Shown: one piece after another, positions 34,732 to 43,078 of the stretch
Position numbering within the stretch: position 1 is the stretch's first letter
How the letters are laid out: the number at the start of each line of letters is the position of its first letter
From: Burkholderiaceae bacterium
GTDB taxonomy: Bacteria > Pseudomonadota > Gammaproteobacteria > Burkholderiales > Burkholderiaceae_C
NCBI GenBank assembly: GCA_913776825.1
Contig: CAJYPV010000018.1
Coordinates: 124,001 to 188,000 of the forward strand
Direction: 5' to 3'
Length of the DNA stretch: 64,000 bases
Notes under the pieces: generated by a model
The model's database searches: none
Told to the model about the DNA's origin: nothing
What the model saw: the letters and a program-made list of their open reading frames with translations, nothing else
Made by a program: the position numbers and the translations under genes

Positions 34732-35945
34732 GGGCTGGGCGCGGCCAGGAAGGCCTTGATCAGCGGCACCAACCGGTTGGCCAGCTCCGCTGCTTCCTCG
34801 CTGGTCATGATCAGCGCGGGCAGCAGGCGCACCACCGAATCCGCAGTGACGCTGATCAGCAGACCGGCCTCCAGCGCCTGGTTCAGCAGGGCGCCGCAGG
34901 GGCGGTCCAGTTGCACGCCGATCATCAGGCCGTAGCCGCGCACCTCGACGAAGCCCGCCACGCCGGCCAGGCCTTGCTCCAGCGCCGTCTTCAGTTCCGC
35001 ACCGACGCGGGCGGCGTTGTCCAGCAGTTGGTCGGCGGCCATCACCGACAGCGTTTCCACGCCCGCGCGCATCGCCAGCGGATTGCCGCCAAAGGTGGTG
35101 CCGTGGTTGCCCGGGCCCATCACCTTGGCTGCGCGCGGCCCGCAGACCACCGCGCCGATCGGCACGCCGGAGCCCAGTCCCTTGGCCAGCGGCATCACGT
35201 CCGGCGAGATGCCGGCCCATTGATGCGCGAACCACTTGCCGGTTCGGCCGATGCCGCACTGCACTTCGTCCAGCATCAACAGCAGGTCGTGCTGGTCGCA
35301 CAGCTGGCGCAGCGCTTTCAGGAACTCGATCCGCGCCGGATTGATGCCGCCTTCGCCCTGGATGGTCTCCAGGAAGATGGCCGTGACGTTCGGATGGGCC
35401 TGGATGGCTTGTTCCAGCGCCGGCAGGTCATTCAGAGGCACCCGGACAAAACCTGGCACCAGCGGGCCGAAGCCGGCCTGCACCTTGGGATTGCCGGTGG
35501 CCGACAAGGTGGCGATCGAGCGGCCATGGAAGGCTTTCTCGAACACGATCACCGCCGGGTTGTCATTGCCGCGGTCATGGCCGAACTTGCGGGCGATCTT
35601 CAACGCCGCTTCATTGGCTTCCAGGCCGGAGTTGCAGAAGAACGCGTTGGTCAGGCCGGACAGCTCGCAGAGCTTCGCGGCCAGCGCTTCCTGCAGCGGG
35701 ACATGGTAGTAATTGCTGGTGTGAATCAGCTTGCCGACCTGGTCCCGCAATGCCGCGACCAGCCGGGGATGGTTGTGCCCCAGCGTGTTCACCGCAATGC
35801 CTGACAGCCCGTCCAGGTATCGTCGGCCCGCCGTATCCCAGACCCAGCAGCCTTCGCCGTGCGACAGCGCGATCGGCAGGCGGCCATAGGTGTGCATCAC
35901 ATGGGGTTCGGTGGGGGCGGCGAACGAGGTGTCCGGGGCGTTCAT
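34728..35945 (-). CDS. argD: Acetylornithine aminotransferase
   Basis: PLP-dependent class III aminotransferase of arginine (and possibly lysine) synthesis. 405 residues: GEGCWVWDTAGRRYLDGLSG, FCNSGLEANEAALKIARKFG, LMLDEVQCGIGRTGKWFAHQ with the PLP-contacting Asp, and the Schiff-base lysine in PLAKGLGSGVPIGA. ATG 35945 is chosen over the adjacent TTG. Overlaps argF by four bases. Divergent from the DUF3579 gene. Confidence 0.96.
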   Translation of the reverse strand: MNAPDTSFAAPTEPHVMHTYGRLPIALSHGEGCWVWDTAGRRYLDGLSGIAVNTLGHNHPRLVAALRDQVGKLIHTSNYYHVPLQEALAAKLCELSGLTNAFFCNSGLEANEAALKIARKFGHDRGNDNPAVIVFEKAFHGRSIATLSATGNPKVQAGFGPLVPGFVRVPLNDLPALEQAIQAHPNVTAIFLETIQGEGGINPARIEFLKALRQLCDQHDLLLMLDEVQCGIGRTGKWFAHQWAGISPDVMPLAKGLGSGVPIGAVVCGPRAAKVMGPGNHGTTFGGNPLAMRAGVETLSVMAADQLLDNAARVGAELKTALEQGLAGVAGFVEVRGYGLMIGVQLDRPCGALLNQALEAGLLISVTADSVVRLLPALIMTSEEAAELANRLVPLIKAFLAAPSP

Positions 35946-36165
35946 CAAGTCTCCAAAGCAAGGAGTGAAGGAAGGGGAAGCGATCGATTCTAAGGGTCGC
36001 GTTTCGCCAAAGCGGTCCGTCGCGCCATATGTCGCACGGGCAATCGGGCGACCACCCGCTCATCTGTGCTGCGACGCAACACATCCGAGGCACAATAGCG
36101 GTTTTGCCTGCGGCCGCCCGGCCCGGGCCGGTGGATCCCCACCCATGGAATTGGTTGAGTGACGC

Positions 36166-36498
36166 ATGACAGAGCAGCCCAAGCCGCGAGAAGTGTTCAT
36201 CCAGGGAATCACCACGGATGGCCGCACCTTTCGACCGAGCGATTGGGCTGAGCGCCTGGCCGGCGCCATGTCGTCCTTTCGTCCCGGCGGCACCCGCACC
36301 GGACGCGACGCCTACCTCGGCTATTCCCCCTACTGCGTGCCCCGCGTGATCAACGGCGTGAAGTGCGTGATCGTCAACGAGGCCCTCAAGGCGATCGAAC
36401 CCATGGCCTGGGACTTCGTCATGAACTTCGCGCGCGACAACAAGCTGCAAGTCGTCGAGGCCTGCCAGCTGCCGGACGACGGCGCCCCGCGCGGCTGA
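36166..36498 (+). CDS. DUF3579 small protein
   Basis: 110 residues matching the betaproteobacterial DUF3579 family: REVFIQGITTDGRTFRPSDW, AERLAGAMSSF, YSPYCVPRVINGVKCVIVNE, KAIEPMAWDFVMNFARDN. It is usually found divergent from or next to argD/argF, as here. The function is unknown. A CACAAT box about 75 bases upstream may be its -10. Confidence 0.87.
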   Translation: MTEQPKPREVFIQGITTDGRTFRPSDWAERLAGAMSSFRPGGTRTGRDAYLGYSPYCVPRVINGVKCVIVNEALKAIEPMAWDFVMNFARDNKLQVVEACQLPDDGAPRG

Positions 36499-36623
36499 GC
36501 GCGGGCCCTGAGCGAGGGCCTCCACGCACAGCAACTCCCACCGCGGTACCTCGTGGTCCGATCGGGCCATCGCCAACGGCGTGACCGGCCGATAGGCTGG
36601 ACGGCTTCGTCCGACAACCGCGC

Positions 36624-37673
36624 ATGGCCGTTCTCTCTGCCCATTCCACGTCCCGCGCGGCCGCTCTGCCTGAGCTTCATGAGCTGTCACGCCTGATCGA
36701 CGAAGGCGGCGATTGGTTGCGTTGTCACGAGTTGACGACGGTGCAATCCGGCACGACCGAGCTGCCGGTGATGGCGATCACGATGGGCAATCCGGATCCG
36801 TCGGTTCCGGCTTTGGGATTCATCGGCGGCGTGCACGGCCTGGAACGCATCGGGGCGCAGGTGGTGCTCGGTTATCTCGGCAGCCTGGTGCGGCGCCTGC
36901 GCTGGGATCTCAGCCTGCATCAACAGCTGGAGTCGCTGCGCCTGGTTTTCCTGCCGCTGGTGAACCCGGGCGGCATCCTGGCCGGCACGCGCTCGAATCC
37001 GCGTGGCGTCGACCTCATGCGCAATGCCCCGCAGGATGCGGAGCGCGCGGTGCCGTTCCTCGTCGGTGGTCAGCGGCTGAGCGCCTGGCTGCCCTGGTAT
37101 CGCGGCGCGGCGGGGGCGTCGATGGAGCGTGAAAGCGACGCGCTCTGCCGACTGGTGCGCAAGGAGCTGCTCGGTCGGCCGTTCTCCATGACCATCGATT
37201 GCCACTCGGGTTTCGGGCTGCATGACCGGATCTGGTTTCCGTATGCGCGGAGCCGGCGTCCGATGCGCCATCTGGCGGAGGTCCATGCCCTGTGCGAGGT
37301 GCTCGACCAGGGTTTGGCCGCCCATCCCTATGTGATGGAGCCGCAGAGCCGCCATTACCTGGCGCATGGCGATCTTTGGGACCATCTGTATGACGAGTCC
37401 CTCACCTTGAATCAGGGGATCTTCCTCCCTATGACGCTCGAAATGGGGTCATGGCGCTGGGTGAAGAAAAACCCGCGACAGCTACTCTCCCGGCACGGCA
37501 TGTTCAATCCGCTGATCGAACATCGACAACAAAGAGTGCTCCGGAGACACATGGCTTGGATGGATTTCATGACGCGCGCCACGCAGGGCGCGGCTCGGTG
37601 GTTGCCGGGCCCGGACACGCGGCTGGACCACGGCGAGCAGGCGCTGTTTCGCTGGTATCGACGGAGCCGGTGA
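36624..37673 (+). CDS. M14-like zinc carboxypeptidase / DUF2817-type peptidase
   Basis: 349 residues. The metallopeptidase ligands are visible: FIGGVHGLERIGAQV (HxxE) and later MTIDCHSGFGLHD (the third ligand His). The NPGG loop (LVNPGGILAGTR) and ESDALCRLV are also like M14/AstE-type enzymes. Cytoplasmic, with no signal peptide. A late basic C-terminus extends past the fold. The stop shares one base with the start of the alpha/beta hydrolase, so the two are translationally coupled; a peptide or amide substrate processed by both is possible but not shown. Confidence 0.8.
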   Translation: MAVLSAHSTSRAAALPELHELSRLIDEGGDWLRCHELTTVQSGTTELPVMAITMGNPDPSVPALGFIGGVHGLERIGAQVVLGYLGSLVRRLRWDLSLHQQLESLRLVFLPLVNPGGILAGTRSNPRGVDLMRNAPQDAERAVPFLVGGQRLSAWLPWYRGAAGASMERESDALCRLVRKELLGRPFSMTIDCHSGFGLHDRIWFPYARSRRPMRHLAEVHALCEVLDQGLAAHPYVMEPQSRHYLAHGDLWDHLYDESLTLNQGIFLPMTLEMGSWRWVKKNPRQLLSRHGMFNPLIEHRQQRVLRRHMAWMDFMTRATQGAARWLPGPDTRLDHGEQALFRWYRRSR

Positions 37674-38485
37674 TGGGCGCACCGACCTGGGTGCTGCTGC
37701 GGGGACTGACCCGAGAGAGCGGTCATTGGGGCGATTTCCCCGCGCGTCTGGCGCGGGCGTTGCGCACCCAGCAGCCCGATGTACGGCTGGAATTGCTGGA
37801 TCTGCCGGGCAATGGCGAGCAGTTCGCGCTGAGCAGCCCGACCCGCGTGCCCGACATGATGGAGGCGTGCCGCGCCGAGTTGAGGCGACGCGGCGTGGCG
37901 CCGCCTTATCACGTGCTGGCGATGTCGTTGGGCGCGATGGTGGCGAGCGATTGGGCGCTCAAGCATCCGTCGGAACTTCAGGCGGTGGTGCTGATCAACA
38001 CCAGCCTGCGGCCGTTCAGCGCGTTTTTCCGTCGCCTGCGACCGTCGAATTACTGGTCGCTGCTGGTGCTGAGCCTGTCCCGGCTGAGTTTGCGCCAGCG
38101 CGAAGCGCGGGTGCTGCGGATGACCACGCGACTGCAGGCGCAGCCGGAGCGAGTGCTGGATCGGTGGGTGGATCTGCAGCGCCAGCATCCGGTGCGGCGC
38201 CGCAATGCGCTGCGTCAGCTGCTGGCGGCGGTGCGCTATCGCGCTAGCCCGGCCAAACCGGAGCCGCCGATGCTGCTGTTGTGCAGCAAGGGCGATGAGC
38301 TGGTGGATTGGCGCTGCTCCCAGGCGATCAGCCGCGCCTGGGGCGCGCCGCTGCGCCTGCATGCGCGCGCGGGACATGATTTGCCGCTGGATGACGGGGA
38401 ATGGGTGGCGCGCAACGTGGTGGACTGGCTGCACGTGCGCGAAGTGGTCGGGCAGATCAGCCGACCGATGCCCTTGCAGGCTTGA
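37673..38485 (+). CDS. Alpha/beta hydrolase
   Basis: 270 residues. The oxyanion region LLRGLTRESGHWGDFPARLA, the nucleophile elbow VLAMSLGAMVAS (serine in MSLGA), the acid region CSKGDELVDW and the final histidine ARAGHDLPLDDGEWV form the usual triad. The lid (about 130-190) is basic and helical. ATG 37673 is used, overlapping the upstream peptidase stop (TGATG). Ends at a terminator shared with rpsT. Confidence 0.85.
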   Translation: MGAPTWVLLRGLTRESGHWGDFPARLARALRTQQPDVRLELLDLPGNGEQFALSSPTRVPDMMEACRAELRRRGVAPPYHVLAMSLGAMVASDWALKHPSELQAVVLINTSLRPFSAFFRRLRPSNYWSLLVLSLSRLSLRQREARVLRMTTRLQAQPERVLDRWVDLQRQHPVRRRNALRQLLAAVRYRASPAKPEPPMLLLCSKGDELVDWRCSQAISRAWGAPLRLHARAGHDLPLDDGEWVARNVVDWLHVREVVGQISRPMPLQA

Positions 38486-38509
38486 ATCATCAGCGCGGGC
38501 GCCAACGAA

Positions 38510-38533
38510 AAAGCCCGCCTTTCGGCGGGCTTT
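38510..38533. terminator. Bidirectional terminator between hydrolase and rpsT
   Basis: Stem AAAGCCCGCC/GGCGGGCTTT with a 4-base loop. A-rich on the left and T-rich on the right, so it can serve both convergent genes. Confidence 0.85.
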
Positions 38534-38558
38534 CTCTGCACCAGAGCTGGTATTGCTA

Positions 38559-38855
38559 TCAGGCGGCGAGCGCCTTGATCTTGGCGGACAGGCGGCTCTT
38601 GTGGCGAGCGGCCTTGTTCTTGTGGAAGATGCCCTTGTCAGCGACCGAGTCGATGACGGGTTGGGCAGTCTTGAACAGCTCGGCAGCCTTGGCCTTGTCG
38701 CCCGTGACGATCGCCTTTTGAACGTTCTTGACGACCGTACGGAACTTGGAACGCAGCGCCGTGTTGGCGGCGTTCAGCTTGACGTCTTGACGTGCGCGCT
38801 TGCGGCCAGAGGCCAGACGCACGGTTTTCTTCTTGGCTTTGGAAGAGCTTGCCAT
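38559..38855 (-). CDS. rpsT: 30S ribosomal protein S20
   Basis: 98-residue small-subunit protein. The start [20 protein letters not shown] and the end [20 protein letters not shown] are characteristic. Divergent from murJ, the usual Burkholderiales arrangement. Confidence 0.97.
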   Translation of the reverse strand: MASSSKAKKKTVRLASGRKRARQDVKLNAANTALRSKFRTVVKNVQKAIVTGDKAKAAELFKTAQPVIDSVADKGIFHKNKAARHKSRLSAKIKALAA

Positions 38856-38888
38856 TGTCTTTAAAGTCCAGTTGGTGCAAAGACGGCG

Positions 38889-38917
38889 AGTATAGCAGCG
38901 CGATACTGAAAATCCAA
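38889..38917 (-). promoter_or_regulatory. Sigma-70-type promoter of rpsT
   Basis: On the minus strand TTGGAT (38917-38912), 17 bases, then TATACT (38894-38889), 33 bases before the rpsT start. Confidence 0.6.
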
Positions 38918-39008
38918 GGGCGACGAATGAGGAGCCGAAGATAATGCGCGCTCCCCGCCATCCGCCCGGGGATTTTCATCCGGCGGCGGGTCCTATTTCA
39001 GTCTGCTC

Positions 39009-40577
39009 ATGAATCTGTTGCGCACCGCGTCGGTGGTTTCGGTTTTCACCTTGTTGTCCCGCATCACCGGGCTGGTCCGCGAGCAGATGGTGGCTCATCT
39101 GTTCGGCGCCAATGCGATGACCGATGCCTTCCAGGTCGCGTTCCGCATTCCCAACATGCTGCGTCGCCTGTTCGCGGAAGGCGCGTTCTCCCAGGCCTTC
39201 GTGCCCGCACTGGCTGCCGCCCGCGCCAAGGACGGCGACGACGCCACCCATGACCTGATCGATGCGGTCGCCACCGTGCTGCTGTGGGCCTTGCTCGCCA
39301 CCTGCGTGCTCGGTGTGGTGGGCGCGCCGGTGCTGGTGTGGGCGCTGGGCGCGGGGCTGCCGGCGTCGGCACATGATGCGGCGGTCGTGATGACGCGCTG
39401 GATGTTCCCTTACATCGGCTGCATGTCGCTGGTCGCGCTGGCCGCAGGCGTGCTCAACACCTGGCGGCGCTTCATCGTGCCGGCCGTGACGCCGGTGCTG
39501 CTGAATCTGTCGTCGATCGCCGCGGGTTATGGCTTGAGTCCGCATCTGGAGGGCTGGGGCTATCGCCCGATCTATGCGCTGGCACTGGGCGTGATGGTGG
39601 GCGGCGTGCTGCAACTGCTGGTGCAGATCCCGGCGCTGATGCGCATCGGCCTGATGCCGCGCTTCGCCCTGAGCTTGTCCGGCCTGCGCCGCGCCGTCAC
39701 GCACGCGGGTGTGCGGCATGTGCTCAAGCAGATGGGTCCCGCGCTGCTGGGCGTGGGTGTGGCGCAGTTGTCGCTGCTCATCAATACGCAGATCGCGATT
39801 TCGGTGGGCGAGGGCGCCGCATCGTGGCTCACCTATGCCGACCGCTTGATGGAATTCCCCATCGCGCTGCTGGGCGTGGCGTTGGGCGTGGTGCTGACGC
39901 CGCAGCTGTCGGCGAGTCAGGCCAAGGGCGATGCCGTCCAATATTCCGCCTTGCTGGATTGGGGCTTGCGCCTGGTGCTGCTGCTGGCCTTGCCGTGTGC
40001 GGTGGCGCTGCTCGTGTTCGCGGAGCCGCTGGTGGCGGTGCTCTATCAGCGCGGCGCGTTCCGCGCGCAGGACGTCGCCCAGACCGCGCAAGCCGTCATG
40101 GGCTACGGCGCCGGGCTCATGGGGCTGGTGGCCATCAAGGTGCTGGCCCCCGGTTTCTATGCGCGCCAGGACATGCGCACGCCGGTGCGGGTCGCGCTGT
40201 TGGTGCTGGTGCTGACGCAGGTGATGAACGGGATCTTCGTCTTCTGGCTGGGCATCGGCGTGGCGGGCTTGTCCCTGTCGATCGGCCTGGGGGCGGTGAT
40301 CAACGCCGGACTGCTGCTGTATGGCCTGCGCAAGCTGGGCAGCTATGCGCCGACGCCCGGCTGGTGGCTGTTCGGACTCCGCGTCGTCATCGCCAGCGTG
40401 GCGATGGGCGCGCTGCAATGGTGGCTGGCTCATCGCTTCGATTGGGTCGAGCTGGGACGCCATGAGGCGCTGCGCGCAGGCTGGATGGCCGTGAGCCTGG
40501 GCGGCTCGGCCTTGCTCTACTTCACCGTGCTGCTGGTCAGTGGACTGAATCTGCGCCAGTTCGTGCGCAGGACCTGA
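39009..40577 (+). CDS. murJ: Lipid II flippase
   Basis: Inner-membrane MOP-family flippase moving lipid II across the membrane for peptidoglycan synthesis. 522 residues, about 14 helices. Signatures: MNLLRTASVVSVFTLLSRIT, GLVREQMVAHLFGANAMTDA, FQVAFRIPNMLRRLFAEGAFSQAFVP and the later DRLMEFPIALLGVALGVVL. Divergent from rpsT. Confidence 0.96.
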   Translation: MNLLRTASVVSVFTLLSRITGLVREQMVAHLFGANAMTDAFQVAFRIPNMLRRLFAEGAFSQAFVPALAAARAKDGDDATHDLIDAVATVLLWALLATCVLGVVGAPVLVWALGAGLPASAHDAAVVMTRWMFPYIGCMSLVALAAGVLNTWRRFIVPAVTPVLLNLSSIAAGYGLSPHLEGWGYRPIYALALGVMVGGVLQLLVQIPALMRIGLMPRFALSLSGLRRAVTHAGVRHVLKQMGPALLGVGVAQLSLLINTQIAISVGEGAASWLTYADRLMEFPIALLGVALGVVLTPQLSASQAKGDAVQYSALLDWGLRLVLLLALPCAVALLVFAEPLVAVLYQRGAFRAQDVAQTAQAVMGYGAGLMGLVAIKVLAPGFYARQDMRTPVRVALLVLVLTQVMNGIFVFWLGIGVAGLSLSIGLGAVINAGLLLYGLRKLGSYAPTPGWWLFGLRVVIASVAMGALQWWLAHRFDWVELGRHEALRAGWMAVSLGGSALLYFTVLLVSGLNLRQFVRRT

Positions 40578-40729
40578 GCGCCGTCCCGCCCGCGCGGCCG
40601 GCCCGGTCGTCAACCACGCGCCGGACCTTTCGCGCGCCGGTCGTGCGCGATGGGCTGTCCAGCACGCGAGGGACAGCTCACCCGGCGCCACGTCGCCGGC
40701 GTGTCGCCGCGCGAGGCTCGCACAGGGCG

Positions 40730-40735
40730 TAGACT
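40730..40735 (+). promoter_or_regulatory. Putative -10 element of the SirB1-family gene
   Basis: TAGACT seven bases before the ATG at 40743 with no ribosome site. A near-leaderless start is suggested; no clear -35. Confidence 0.3.
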
Positions 40736-40742
40736 CGGGCGC

Positions 40743-41516
40743 ATGAGTTTGCCTTTGCAGTGGACAGTGCCGTCGGCACTGGACTATTTCGCGACCCTCG
40801 TGGCTGATGACGAGGGTCTCAATCTGGCCGAGGCCGCCATCGCCATCGCCCAGGACGATGTGCCCCGACTGGACGTGCAGCAGGTGCTGGCCGAGCTGGA
40901 CCGCATGGGCGAACGCCTGCGCAGCCGGCTGCCCTCCGACGCGCCGCCCAGTCATCGACTGCGGATGCTGAACCAGTACTTTCATGGCGAGCTCGGCTTT
41001 GCGGGCAACGTCAACGACTACTACGCGATCGGCAACAGCTACATCCACGAGGTGATGGCCACCCGGCGCGGCATTCCGATCTCGCTGGCCATCATCTACA
41101 TGGAGCTGGCCAGCCATGTCGGACTGCGGGTGCGCGGCGTCAGCTTTCCGGGTCACTTCCTGATGAAGCTGCGGCTGCCGCAGGGTGAAATCGTGCTGGA
41201 CCCGTTCAGCGGGCGCTCGCTCGGGCGCAGCGAGCTGGACGAATTCCTCAGCCCGTGGCGCGACCGCGCCGGCCTGTCGCCCAACGAGCCGATGGCGCTC
41301 GATGCGTTCCTGGGCACGGCCTCGCCGCGTCAGATCCTGGCGCGCATGCTGCGCAACCTGAAGCAGATCCACATGGAGCGCCAGGACTTGCCGCGCTGGT
41401 TGGCCGTGCAGCAACGGCTGGTGGCGCTGCTGCCCGATGACCAGGCCGAGCGCGCTGAACTGGCGCAGTGCCTGCAGCAGATCCGGGACGGGCAGGGGCC
41501 GGCCACCTTCCACTGA
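40743..41516 (+). CDS. SirB1-family transglutaminase-like/TPR protein
   Basis: 257 residues. The SirB1 core is clear: LNLAEAAIAIAQDDVPRLDV, MLNQYFHGELGFAGNVNDYY, NSYIHEVMATRRGIPISLAI, then VRGVSFPGHFLMKL. The transglutaminase-like fold has the conserved His in FPGHF; the catalytic Cys position seems absent in this family. The C-terminal part (LRNLKQIHMERQDLPRWL) is TPR-like. The function is unproven; the name comes from an S. enterica locus. It is followed by hda after a hairpin. Confidence 0.85.
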   Translation: MSLPLQWTVPSALDYFATLVADDEGLNLAEAAIAIAQDDVPRLDVQQVLAELDRMGERLRSRLPSDAPPSHRLRMLNQYFHGELGFAGNVNDYYAIGNSYIHEVMATRRGIPISLAIIYMELASHVGLRVRGVSFPGHFLMKLRLPQGEIVLDPFSGRSLGRSELDEFLSPWRDRAGLSPNEPMALDAFLGTASPRQILARMLRNLKQIHMERQDLPRWLAVQQRLVALLPDDQAERAELAQCLQQIRDGQGPATFH

Positions 41517-41591
41517 CCGGGTGCCGCCCTCCCGGACGCGGGGAGGCTGCTGCCAAGTCAAGGGGTTGTTCCCCCTTAGAATTGCCGCCGT

Positions 41592-41618
41592 CCGCCCGGG
41601 TCGACCCCGGGCGGCTTT
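41592..41618 (+). terminator. GC hairpin between SirB1 and hda genes
   Basis: Stem CCGCCCGGG/CCCGGGCGG with a 5-base loop followed by only CTTTC. A weak terminator or leader hairpin. Confidence 0.45.
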
Positions 41619-41709
41619 CATGAGGGCAGCACCCGTGCGACGCCGGCCACTGGGCCAGGCCTGCCGGTCTTGCCGCGCCGTTGCCGGCCGCCCTCCATCC
41701 AAGGCTAGA

Positions 41710-42387
41710 GTGGTTTTGAAACAGATCCCGTTGTCGCTGGGCCCGGAGCCCGACTACACCTTCGAGAACCTGCTGCCCGGCGGCAATGTGGCGGCGCTGA
41801 CCCATGTGCTGAGCCTGGGCGCCGGTGCGCCGCCGGTGTTCCTGTGGGGCCCGCACGGCAGTGGCAAGACCCATGTGCTGCGTGCGCTGGCCCGTCGCTG
41901 GCAGGCCGCCGGCGCGCAGGTTGGCTGGTATGACGCCGACACGCCGCTGCCCTGGGAACTGCCGGCGCATCCCAGCCTTTTGCTGCTGGATGACTGCCAG
42001 CGCTTCGATCCCGGCCAGCAGCACGCCGCTTTCGCGCTGTTCGTGGAGGCCGCCACGCTGGGCCTGGCGGTGGTCGCCACGGGCACCGAGCCGCCGGTGG
42101 ATCTGGCTTTGCGGGAAGACCTGCGCACCCGGCTGGGCTGGGGTCCGACCTTCGCGCTGCAGCCGCTGTCCGAGGCCGAAGTGCGCGCCGTGTTGCGTCG
42201 CGAAGCGGACCGACGCGGCATCGCCTTGAGCGACGACGTCATGGATTACCTCCTGACCCGTTTCGCCCGCGACCTGAAACACCTGATGACGCTGCTGGAT
42301 GGCCTGGATGAATTCGCCATGGCCAGCAAGCGCGCCGTGACCGTGCCGCTGTTGCGCCAGATGCTGGCCGACCAGGGCGTGCTGTAA
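41710..42387 (+). CDS. hda: DnaA regulatory inactivator Hda
   Basis: DnaA-like AAA protein that, with the clamp, stimulates DnaA-ATP hydrolysis. 225 residues. LKQIPLSLGPEPDYTFENLL starts the protein, then Walker A LWGPHGSGKTHVLRAL, Walker B LLLLDDCQRF, and the sensor-2 region LTRFARDLKHLMTLLDGLD. The GTG at 41710 (AAGG five bases upstream) is taken; the TTG two codons later gives the standard LKQ/MKQIPL start. The clamp-binding QIPLSL motif is right at the N-terminus. Confidence 0.92.
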   Translation: MVLKQIPLSLGPEPDYTFENLLPGGNVAALTHVLSLGAGAPPVFLWGPHGSGKTHVLRALARRWQAAGAQVGWYDADTPLPWELPAHPSLLLLDDCQRFDPGQQHAAFALFVEAATLGLAVVATGTEPPVDLALREDLRTRLGWGPTFALQPLSEAEVRAVLRREADRRGIALSDDVMDYLLTRFARDLKHLMTLLDGLDEFAMASKRAVTVPLLRQMLADQGVL

Positions 42388-42409
42388 AGCCTTGCAAGGA
42401 ACCCCGACC

Positions 42410-43078
42410 GTGGATCTCACCCTGTTCGACCTGGACGGCACCCTCATTCCCCAGGACTCGGACCATGCCTTCGGCGCCTACATGGTCGAGATCGGCTGGG
42501 CGGATGGCGCCGCCTGGTCGGCGCGCAACGACGCCTTCTATGCCGACTACCAGCGCGGCGAGCTCGATCTGGATGAGTACATCGAGTTTGCGACCTCCGT
42601 CTGGCGCGCCCGTCCGCTGGAAGAAGCGCTGGCGGCACGTGAGGCCTTCATGGCGCGCATGATCGCGCCGATGATGCGCGACAATGCCCGCGCACTGGTG
42701 CGCCGGCATCTGGATGCCGGCGATCTGGTGGTGGTGGTTACCGCGACCAATGAATTCGTGACCGAGCCGATCGCCAAGGCGTTCGGCGTCGATCACCTGA
42801 TCGCGGTGCGACTGGCGCGTGACGCCGCGGGCCGCTATACCGGTCGGATCGACGGCGTGCCGTCGTTCCAGGCCGGCAAGATCGTGCGTGTCCAGGACTG
42901 GCTGCGTGACCGGGGCCAGCGCCTGGAGGATTTCGAGCGCGTGAATTTCTACAGCGACTCGATGAACGACCTGCCGCTGCTGGAGCGGGTCAGTCACCCG
43001 ATCGCCACCAATCCCAGCGTGGCGCTTGAAACGCTGGCGTGCGAACGCGGCTGGCCGATATTGAAGCTGTTCGAATGA
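42410..43078 (+). CDS. HAD-IB family hydrolase (SerB-like phosphatase)
   Basis: 222 residues from the GTG at 42410, preceded by AAGGA nine bases upstream. HAD motifs: FDLDGTLIP (nucleophile D7), VVVVTATNEFV (motif II), the lysine of KIVRVQDWL, and FYSDSMNDLPLL (motif IV). It belongs to the HAD-IB subgroup of small phosphatases. The stop overlaps the pcnB start (ATGA), a very common neighbour pair in betaproteobacteria. Substrate unknown. Confidence 0.92.
   Translation: MDLTLFDLDGTLIPQDSDHAFGAYMVEIGWADGAAWSARNDAFYADYQRGELDLDEYIEFATSVWRARPLEEALAAREAFMARMIAPMMRDNARALVRRHLDAGDLVVVVTATNEFVTEPIAKAFGVDHLIAVRLARDAAGRYTGRIDGVPSFQAGKIVRVQDWLRDRGQRLEDFERVNFYSDSMNDLPLLERVSHPIATNPSVALETLACERGWPILKLFE

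Noticed and set aside
34732..35301. N-terminal extension of argF through the argD gene
   Set aside because: The frame is open but encodes no argF-like residues and runs inside argD; the real start is at the ATGA overlap or slightly later.
38976..41702. A 908-codon open frame on the minus strand opposite murJ and SirB1
   Set aside because: It is a mirror frame of high-GC coding DNA: rich in His, Gln, Arg and Ala, with no domain, while the plus strand encodes clear murJ and SirB1 proteins. The same applies to other long antisense frames opposite ftsK, the MFS and the TRAP genes.
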